From the NCBI GenBank assembly GCA_023362775.1, contig JALMGJ010000008.1, positions 35,886,501 to 35,950,500 of the forward strand: a stretch of 64,000 nucleotides of DNA, given 5' to 3'. The translations under genes were made by a program, and so were the position numbers. The stretch comes from Charina bottae (taxonomy: Eukaryota; Chordata; Lepidosauria; Squamata; Charinaidae). Shown in pieces: positions 56,481 through 64,000 of the stretch; position 1 is the stretch's first letter; every line of letters begins with the position of its first letter. The notes below the pieces were generated by a model. The model was not told where the DNA came from. It was given only the letters and a program-made list of their open reading frames with translations, and ran no database searches.

Positions 56481-58508
56481 GGCCTGATTTGTATTATTCA
56501 TTGTTCTGTACAACAAATGTAACTGCCTACCATTTTGCACATTAAGTTAACAAAATCAGGTGAACTTGGAATATATGGAGTGGTAATTACAAATTCTTTG
56601 TTGTTATTATTATTGTTCTCTTTAAGTGTTTACTTAATGTGTATTTTTTTCTTTAACTTTGGTGACTGTTCATTTATACTTTATGTATATTTGTTTGAAA
56701 ATCGATTAATTCAAATTTAAAAAAATATTAAATACTATTGAAAAGTAGAAATGAAAGGAAATAATTGTGCATGTATTATAACCAGAGTTGACTCCACAAT
56801 TGCACATCTACAAAGACATCTAGTAATTCATTTTAATTTTACCCTTCCGCTAGAACAAGAATGGGCAAGTTGCAGCCCTTGTGAATTTTAGATCATGGCC
56901 TAATTGAATGTGATCATCAATTACATTTCAGAACCCTTGTACAAGAGATCAGTTCAGAACCCTGAGCTTGGAGTAAATTACACAGTGCCCATGGTATTGA
57001 CTAAGTTCCATTTCTCACCTGATTTTTGAAAGATTATTTTAATTAAAAATATTAAACTTGAGTGTTGCACGCTCCAAAGCAAACCACCAAAGCATATTTA
57101 TTGCAGACCTGACTTTGAGCCTAGGGTTCCATTGGGATAGTAAAGGACATGTTAAGGGACTAATTTGCCTTCTGCTAAATTGATATTTTGTGATTGGCCA
57201 CTTCACAGTAGACCCACTGTTCCAAACATGACAAAAAGGACTGCTTGTCCCTGCCTGGGGTTATCTGTCCCTTCCCTGCAGCTTGATACCTGGGACAGAG
57301 AGCCAAATGTATTTGAAAAGGGAAGGAAAGGGAGTGTCCCCACCACTTCAGACTCTGGTAGGACATTCAGTGCAAGAAGTCTCGCTTATTGCCTCTGATC
57401 TTTCCGGGCAACATGGGAATTATGATTATTTTATTGTGATCCTTCATAACCATCTGAATTTGAATCTCTAAGTGAAGCCCAGAAAATGGAAGGAGGGAGC
57501 CTTATTACCTTGTATTTAAAATAAAGAGCACATCCTTCAGAAATAAGATAATGAGATACATGGAATGCTTACTAAGAAGAGAATATTAGAAGGCCAGAGT
57601 AGAATCCAACACAAGTTGCATCACTTAACTGATCTGATTAATTCAAATCAGTATATAAAAGTCATGTGCCTAGCCTTAAATGCCTCAGCAACCTTCCTAA
57701 TCATTGGTTCCTATTAAATGTCCTTTCTATGACAATCTTCTGTTTCTAAATCATGTTGATCTACTTGAGCTGCCCTATCAGTCCTCCATCATTGTTTTCT
57801 TCTGGAATGGTCAGAGGACAAAAAAGTCATCCCCTGAACATACAAAATTGCATAGCCTTCATGATGGGTAAAAGCCACAGGGAAAGTGACCTTCCCTTCT
57901 TCATGACCCTCCTCCTGACTTTTTGCTAAATTATTTTTGTCTGTGTGGGGGGGAAAGGCAGAGAAAAATAAAGAGTTTTTTGTCATGGGCAAAAGATTTC
58001 TTGAATGATTTCTTGATTCAGCCTGGAGTTAGCACTAACTAACTAACTGTGCAAATGTGCTCCTTATCACCTCTAAAACATGGACCTCCAGACAGATAAC
58101 TGAGTCTAGGATTACATCCAAACCATTATTGGAGTCTCCAAAGAAAGTAAAACACCACTTAAAATATAAACACTCAGTTTTCTCTGGATTAATCTTACAC
58201 TTGTTCCTTTCATCCAGCCCATGAATGACATCAAAACCTAGTTTAGAACTTCAGCAATTTTCTTGGATTAAGATGGAAAGGTAGTATATGATAAGTAAAA
58301 GTTGGACAGCTTAATTCCTGTCCTGAAATTGATGTCTAAGATTGCAAATGTGACTTGGTTTATGTTTCATGAATTCTCAGATCAATCAGCAGATGGCAAC
58401 CTTTCCCAAGGCACATTTTCAAGACCTTTCATGGGCTAGCAAAGAGCTAGACTAAGATAAAGTACAGTCTTTCTGTAAAGTTTTCCTTGAGCTGCCCACT
58501 TTCCCAGT

Positions 58509-59105
58509 TGTTGTTGTTGTTCAGTCGTTTAGTCATGTCCGACTCTTCGTGACCTCATGGACCATAGCATGCCAGGCCTTCCTGTCCTCCACTGTCTCTC
58601 GGAGTTTACTCAAATTCATGTTCATTACATCGGTGATGCTATCTAACCATCTCATCCTCTGCCGTCCCCTTCTCCTTTTGCCTTCAGTTTTTCCCAGCAT
58701 CAGGGTCTTTTCCAGTGAGTCCTCTCTTCGCATTAGGTGGCCAAAGTATTTGAGCTTCAGCTTCAGCATCTGTCCTTCCAATGAGCAGTCAGGGTTGATT
58801 TCCTTTAGGATTGACTGATTTGACCTCCTTGCAGTCCAAGGGACTCTTAAGAGTCTTCTCCAGCACCACAGTTCGAAAGCATCAATTCTTCGGCGCTCAG
58901 CCTTCCTTATGGTCCAACTCTCACAGCCATACATTACTACTGGGAAAACCATAGCTTTAACTATACGGACCTTTGTCGGCAAGGTGATGTCTCTGCTTTT
59001 TAATATGCTGTCTAGGTTTGCCATAGCTTTCCTCCCAAGGAGCAAGCGTCTGGTATTTGAAAATGTAACCTGTTCTTCCATCTGTAATTTATACAGAGAA
59101 CCTTA
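58509..59105 (-). pseudogene. RTE-BovB LINE, 3' part with long open frame
   Basis: The minus strand keeps an uninterrupted frame of about 182 codons (59081-58533) with RRLLLGRKAMANLDSILKSR, VMYGCESWTIRKAERRRIDA, FELWCWRRLLRVPWTARRSN, YFGHLMRREDSLEKTLMLGK and RQRMRWLDSI. This is the region C-terminal to the RT palm in BovB/RTE elements. The tail at 58509 is the (AAC)n-ended BovB 3' UTR. The RT catalytic part and the endonuclease are missing (5' truncation near 59105), so it is not autonomous. BovB is known to have moved horizontally between squamates and ruminants. The tail matches the SINE tails in this window. Confidence 0.9.
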
Positions 59106-59932
59106 ATTTAAAAAAAAAAGTCTTCAAATTAGCTTGACTCCTAGTGACTCCATGAACATATCCCTTTAATTTTCTTGGCAACAAAGCAAAAATGGCTTTG
59201 ACTTCTGGAATTTGTTCAATATTCTAATCTAGCCTATAGCCCAGGCATGGCCTGGCAGTCACCTGTATAGCTACTTATTTTCCGTGACCTTGCTTATCTT
59301 CCAAGCCCAGAGTGAGTTAGCCAAGTGCTCATACCTGATACTCCACTGGTCCATGGAGGGGAATGTGGAAGCATGTGTGATGATATCAATATAGCAATCC
59401 TGTACAACTGGGATGCAAATACATAAGGATGGCATTTGTGTCATGATGTTACTGCACACACAGCATCCTGCTGATGTAATCTTGATTTGTTGGGGATGCC
59501 CATACATTAAGCATAGCAATCAACCAAACATCTTTTTAAAAGAGCAAAAATAATGAACAATCAGCCAGAAAAAAAAAACCCTACATATATTTTAAAAAGA
59601 TGCATACTTTAATGCATATGTAATTTTAAAGAGAGACACAACATTTTTAATATTGTTAATAAGTTGTTATTAACATTAAAAGGCGTATCTCAGGGAATGC
59701 CACTCCCGTTATGAAGCGACCCAGCTGTCCAGATTGGCAAGAGAGGGCTTTTTGAAGATGTCTCTGCTGTCAGAAGTGCTTTAAATCAAGTTTAACATTC
59801 ATTTTAATTCAGTTAATATTCTTGGATTTTGTTGTGGTTTATTTTTAATTCTGCTGGTTACCTTGAGCAGACACTGGATAAATAAATCATCCCATATTAA
59901 GTATTTCTATAGATGGAGGTAATCTATTAGGA

Positions 59933-60250
59933 CAGAGCTTTCCAAACTGTGTGTCGGGACACATTAGTGTGTCGGCTGCAGTGTTTGGGTGTGTCGCAGC
60001 TGCTGCTGCTGCCTCTGAGCCCTGCCAGGATTCCATGCAGGTCCTAGTGCCTGCCTTGTGCCTGGCTGCCTCCAAACCTGCTGTGATTCCGCGCAGGTCC
60101 TAGTGCCTGCCTTGTGCCTGGCTGCCTCCAAACCTGCTGTGATTCTGCGCAGGTCCTAGTGCCTGCCTTGTGCCCTGCTGTAAAAGTATGTCACGAAATG
60201 ATGCATGTCTAAAAAGTGTGTCACCAACATGAAAAGTTTGGAAAGCTCTG
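59933..60250. mobile_element. Non-autonomous hAT element (copy C, reversed)
   Basis: Same element in opposite orientation, 318 bp. Exact 8-bp duplication TATTAGGA at 59925-59932 and 60251-60258. The internal repeat reads GGTCCTAGTGCCTGCCTTGT, about three units. Confidence 0.92.
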
Positions 60251-60299
60251 TATTAGGACATAGCAGATGGAAGTCCTATCCAATCCTTTTTTTTAAAAT

Positions 60300-60500
60300 C
60301 CGTTCAATCGTGTCCGATTCACAGAGACCTGGCTGATCTAAAAAAAAAAGAAAGTAAGCTGGATCGGACCTAATTAGTACTTAGATTGGAGATTAACAGG
60401 AAATCTCAGGGGCACAGACTGGACTGTGAAGTTGAAAAATCTTCCTGAAAAAAAGGCAAGGACAAACTACTTTACTTTAGTTACAAGAAAACTGTCTGGA
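60300..60500 (+). mobile_element. 5S rRNA-derived SINE
   Basis: The segment GTAAGCTGGATCGGACCTAA, TTAGTACTTAGATTGGAGA matches the second half of vertebrate 5S rRNA (GCTAAGCAGGGTCGGGCCTG, TTAGTACTTGGATGGGAGAC) including the internal control region C-box. It is preceded by GGCTGATCT and an A-run, and followed by a non-5S body with AAGGCAAGGACAAACTAC and AAGAAAACTGTCTGGATG. Decayed, so not a 5S gene. Confidence 0.75.
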
Positions 60501-60511
60501 TGTGTCTAGAG

Positions 60512-60720
60512 CAGTGGTTTTCAAAGTATGGTCTGGGGACCCCTGGGGGTCCCCAAGGCCCTTTCAGAGGGTCCACAAAGTCAAGTAAATAAATATTTCA
60601 AAATTTCTCAGTTTTAATTTCTAATACAGTAAATATCAATAGATATAACCCTATTTGGGGTCCTTGATCATTTTTAACAATGTAAAGGGGTCCTGAGACC
60701 AAAATATTTGAGAACCACTC
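60512..60720. mobile_element. Second hAT-type element (CAGTGGTT ends)
   Basis: Ends CAGTGGTTTTCAAAGTATGG and TTGAGAACCACTC, with near-identical flanking 8-mers GTCTAGAG (60504-60511) and ATCTAGAG (60721-60728). CAGTGGTTCTCAAA-type termini are typical of Charlie-like hAT elements. No coding capacity. Confidence 0.75.
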
Positions 60721-61267
60721 ATCTAGAGAGTTCTAGGGAATATTTATCTCTAATCTATTCAGAAGTCCAATAAATGTGACTAAAATAAAATAGAAATGAA
60801 AGGTTCTTCATGACTTTTTGCCTCTATGTTAGTCTTTCAGCCAGTGCTATTTCCCACATCTTTAAATATAATTGATCCATAGATCAATGGTTTTCCAGTG
60901 TGCAGCAAATAGCAAAAAGTAAATTAAATTCCAGTGTTCCAACCTTTTATATGTCCTGGGGGCAATGGACAATAATGTTACACTATGATTAATAATTAAA
61001 GACTGTTACAAAATGTTTAAAATTTCCTTTAAATATGTTCGGCCAACATGAATTATTAATTGGGCACTGCCACCAGAAATGATAATGTATACCACTTTGA
61101 TGACAACCCTTTGATTAACATAATGCAATTTTAGGAGAGTATAGTATCATCTATGCATTGTTTTCACAGTCAGTTCTTGATGACTTGCAGAAATAGATTT
61201 AAAATGGAACTCTCGTTGAAGTCTACTTCATACCACACATACTGGAAATATAAAACATTGTCATAGA

Positions 61268-62787
61268 TCATAGATAGACCTCAACTATGAGAGACAAAAT
61301 GAGAAAACAAATCCAGACAATCACATTGTCTGATTCGGAAAGAATTTATTTGCAAATTATGGTGGAAAATAAGTATTTGGTCACCTACAAATAAGCAAGA
61401 TTTCTGGCTCTCACAGACCTGTAACTTCTTCTTTAAGAGGCTCCTCTGTCCTCCACTCATTACCTGTAGTAATGGCACCTGTTTGAACTTGTTATCAGTA
61501 TAAAAGACACCTGTCCACAACCTCAAACAGTCACACTCCAAACTCCACTATGGTGAAGACCAAAGAGCTGTCGAAGGACACTAGAAACAAAATTGTAGAC
61601 CTGCACCAGGCTGGGAAGACTGAATCTGCAATAAGCAAGCAGCTTGGTGTGAAGAAATCAACTGTGGGAGCAATAATTAGAAAATGGAAGACATACAAGA
61701 CCACTGATAATCTCCCTTGATCTGGGGCTGCACGCAAGATCTCACCCCGTGGGGTCAAAATGATCACAAGAACGGTGAGCAAAAATCCCAGAACCACATG
61801 GGGGGACCTAGTGAATGACCTGCAGAGAGCTGGGACCAACGTAACAAAGGCTACCATCAGTAACACACTACGCCACCAGGGACTCAGATCCTGCAGTGCC
61901 AGACGTGTCCCCCTGCTTAAGCCAGTACATGTCCAGGCCTGTCTGAAGTTTGCTAGACAGCATTTGGATGATCCAGAAGAGGATTGGGAGAATGTCATAT
62001 GGTCAGATGAAACCAAAGTAGAACTGTTTGGTAGAAACACAACTCGTCGTGTTTGGAGGAGAGAGAATGCTGAGTTGCATCCAAAGAACACCATACCTAC
62101 TGTGAAGCATGGGGGTGGCAACATCATGCTTTGGGGCTGTTTCTCTGCAAAGGGACCAGGACGACTGTTCCGTGTACAGAAAAGAATGAATGGGGCCATG
62201 TATTGTGAGATTTTGAGTGCAAACCTCCTTCCATCAGCAAGGGCATTGAAGATGAAATGTGGCTGCGTCTTTCAGCATGACAATGATCCCAAACACACTG
62301 CCTGGGCAACGAAGGAGTGGCTTCGTAAGAAGCATTTCAAGGTCCTGGAGTGGCCTAGCCAGTCTCCAGATCTCAACCCCATAGAAAACCTTTGGAGGGA
62401 GTTGAAAGTCCGTGTTGCCCAGCGACAGCCCCAAAACATCACTGCTCTAGAGGAGATCTGCATGGAGGAATGGGCCAACATACCAGCAACAGTGTGCGCC
62501 AACCTTGTGAAGACTTACAGAGAACGTTTAACCTCTGTCATTGCCAACAAAGGATATATAACAAAGTATTGAGATGAACTTTTGATATTGACCAAATACT
62601 TATTTTCCACCATAATTTGCAAATAAATTCTTTCCGAATCAGACAATGTGATTGTCTGGATTTGTTTTCTCATTTTGTCTCTCATAGTTGAGGTCTACCT
62701 ATGATGTCAATTACAGGCCTCTCTCATCTTTTTAAGTGGGAGAACTTGCACAATTGGTGGCTGACTAAATACGTTTTTGCCCCACTG
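61268..62787 (+). mobile_element. Tc1-like transposon, left end truncated
   Basis: Long inverted repeats of about 115 bp (61269-61383 and 62589-62703) enclose a transposase gene. The right repeat continues to GCCCCACTG at 62787 followed by TA, the expected target. The matching outer ~85 bp of the left repeat are missing. The two repeats are almost identical over the shared part, suggesting a young copy. Confidence 0.93.
61550..62572 (+). pseudogene. Tc1-like transposase, one premature stop
   Basis: Frame of 341 codons from ATG at 61550 to TGA at 62570-62572, interrupted only by TGA at 61718-61720 (codon 57), where CGA (Arg) is expected, a CpG transition. N-terminal helix-turn-helix region: [20 protein letters not shown]. 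Catalytic triad of a DD34E transposase: D153 in [10 protein letters not shown]244 in [11 protein letters not shown]279 in [11 protein letters not shown], with 34 residues between the last two. The glycine-rich GGGN box is present. The length equals a full Tc1 transposase. With the stop it is inactive. It encodes a cut-and-paste enzyme acting on the long inverted repeats. Confidence 0.95.
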
Positions 62788-63385
62788 TATCATGCGTTCA
62801 GTTGAGCTTCGTGCACATAAAACCACAACGTAGGGTCTCAAGATCAAATCTAAATTAAAAGAATGTTGTTTGGCAAAACAGAGATATTTTCAAAGCAGAG
62901 TGACTTTCCAAGGCAAAATTAACGTTAATTAAGACTTCACCCAACTAGAGGTTTATCTACAGGGTACTCAGAATGCTTCATCCAGCATTAACATTTGGAG
63001 CTTTTATCTATAGATGGTTAACTCCTCTTATGGATGAATGATCAGGTATGAGGCAGATGAGGAGAACTAGGCTGGAAAAAAATCATTCGGATTAACATTT
63101 TCATGATTGGCCTGTTTCGCGTCAGCACATTCCAAGACCATGCTTTTCTTCTCAAAAACAGTACTAAAATGCAGTATGGCATGACTAATGAGGGAAAATA
63201 ATATCTGTTTTCTTCCGGACTGGAGGCCCTGACATTATGTACTACCCATTGCAGACAGGTGCTTGTCTATCATCACTTGTTTCCTTTGTCACACAGAACT
63301 TCTGTAATCTTTGGATGGGGAATGTCCCGATGCTTGTGTCCAGGCTGTATTTTTCCTCCTGCTTGCTTGTTTGATCTCATGAACT

Positions 63386-63420
63386 ATTTATTTATTTATT
63401 TATTTATTTATTTATTATTT
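63386..63420. repeat. (TTTA)n microsatellite
   Basis: About eight TTTA units, with LINE/SINE-like debris continuing to about 63660. Confidence 0.9.
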
Positions 63421-64000
63421 AGTTTATTGGGCTTATATTGCTGCTCCAACTATAACTGACTCTGAGTAGTTTGCACACTCTATTCCATAAAATAAGGTTA
63501 AAAAATACTCATAAAATCAAATAAATAACAGACAACTCACAGTTCTGTGCCAGGGACAATAAACAAATTCAGGTCAAACAGAGAGACTACATCTGTTCCC
63601 AAGTCCTGCTGGAAAAACCAGGGTTACTGACCTTTCTAAAGGCCAGTAACGTTGTAGGGTCTTTTCCCCCTTCATTTTTCAATAAATTCATTCTGCACTC
63701 AGGACAATTGTGGGGTCCTAGTTTCAGAGATGTTTTTTTGGGGGGACAAAGGGGGCAAGTGACATCATCTGGGTCATAATGTCATCCTGGCATTTGTGAT
63801 GTCATGCAAGATCATCAAGGCTTGTATCAGATCCCTAATCATGGGTACTGGCTTAGAAGTATAAGATTTGGGGTGGCCCTTCTTCAGTTCCATTTCTTTC
63901 ATTCTACTTTCTTCACCTGCCCATTCCTACTGAGATTGCCAACTCAACAGTGGGGCTTTAGATATCAAAGGTAAAATAAATTCTCCTTCAATCCAAATTT

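Larger units (their letters stand above)
53300..64000 (-). other. 5' side of MMRN1, probably first intron
   Basis: I searched both strands for an exon with a signal peptide or the RGD-containing N-terminal region and found none, so the window probably ends inside the first intron. The stretch contains a fold-back element (53506-53903), a (AAT)n tract, an older LINE-type repeat (55850-56480), a BovB copy (58509-59105), a hAT element (59933-60250), a 5S-derived SINE (60300-60500), another hAT element (60512-60720), a Tc1 transposon (61268-62787) and a (TTTA)n tract. Confidence 0.6.

Noticed and set aside
58549..58818. Plus-strand 89-codon frame
   Set aside because: Antisense to the BovB coding region.
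59271..59519. Minus-strand 82-codon frame as the missing MMRN1 first exon
   Set aside because: No signal peptide, no RGD, and no similarity to the multimerin N-terminus; no donor with the needed phase was evident.
60340..60420. Functional 5S rRNA gene
   Set aside because: Only the second half is recognisable, with an A-run and many substitutions, and it continues into a SINE-like body.
61531..62199. 222-codon open frame on the minus strand
   Set aside because: It is antisense to the Tc1 transposase, whose catalytic motifs are clear on the plus strand; the minus frame shows no domain.

Overview
The window is vertebrate, almost certainly squamate (lizard or snake) nuclear DNA. The evidence is an RTE-BovB LINE with a long open reading frame, five copies of a tRNA-headed SINE with a BovB-like tail (Sauria type), MIR/L2-like debris, and a spliced gene whose conceptual protein follows vertebrate multimerin-1 exon by exon. 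There is no prokaryotic gene organisation; most open frames in the window are chance or repeat derived.

The only host gene I can support is MMRN1 (multimerin-1) on the minus strand. Seven coding exons lie between 53299 and 3234. In transcript order they are: EMI first half (53299-53180), EMI second half (45941-45835), a Gln-rich linker (30825-30718), a short coiled-coil exon (28395-28225), the giant coiled-coil exon (19926-17965), an EGF-like exon (9974-9828) and the terminal C1q exon (3655-3234). Every junction has GT/AG sites and compatible phase. The joined frame is open for 1011 codons. The exon carrying the signal peptide and the N-terminal region was not found and should lie beyond 64000. 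In other vertebrates the neighbouring genes are SNCA on the 5' side and CCSER1 on the 3' side; neither is visible here.

The rest is intron and 3' flank filled with transposable elements of many classes. Non-LTR elements are BovB, an L2-like RT relic, the C-terminus of a second LINE type, and a fragment resembling a restriction-enzyme-like endonuclease tail. SINEs are tRNA/BovB-tailed, MIR-like and 5S rRNA-derived. There are three inverted (fold-back) elements that look Penelope-like. DNA transposons are a Tc1 element with a transposase broken by one stop, hAT-type elements with exact 8-bp target duplications, and pogo/Tigger-like MITEs. Two regions look like solo LTRs.

Region by region: 1-3233 is 3' flank. 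3656-9827 is the last intron (MITE, endonuclease-like fragment, microsatellites). 9975-17964 holds SINEs and a LINE tail. 19927-28224 holds an LTR candidate and a BovB tail. 28396-30717 holds a perfect hAT hairpin. 30826-45834 holds a 149-bp duplication, nested SINE/hAT, an L2 relic, a chimeric SINE and a fold-back element. 45942-53179 holds a second fold-back, a nested MITE, an LTR candidate and a hAT. 53300-64000 holds a third fold-back, BovB, hAT, a 5S-SINE and Tc1.

The most interesting signals are hammerhead-ribozyme-like cores in the fold-back elements, the near-intact Tc1, a SINE that has captured a piece of another repeat, and a recent 149-bp duplication.
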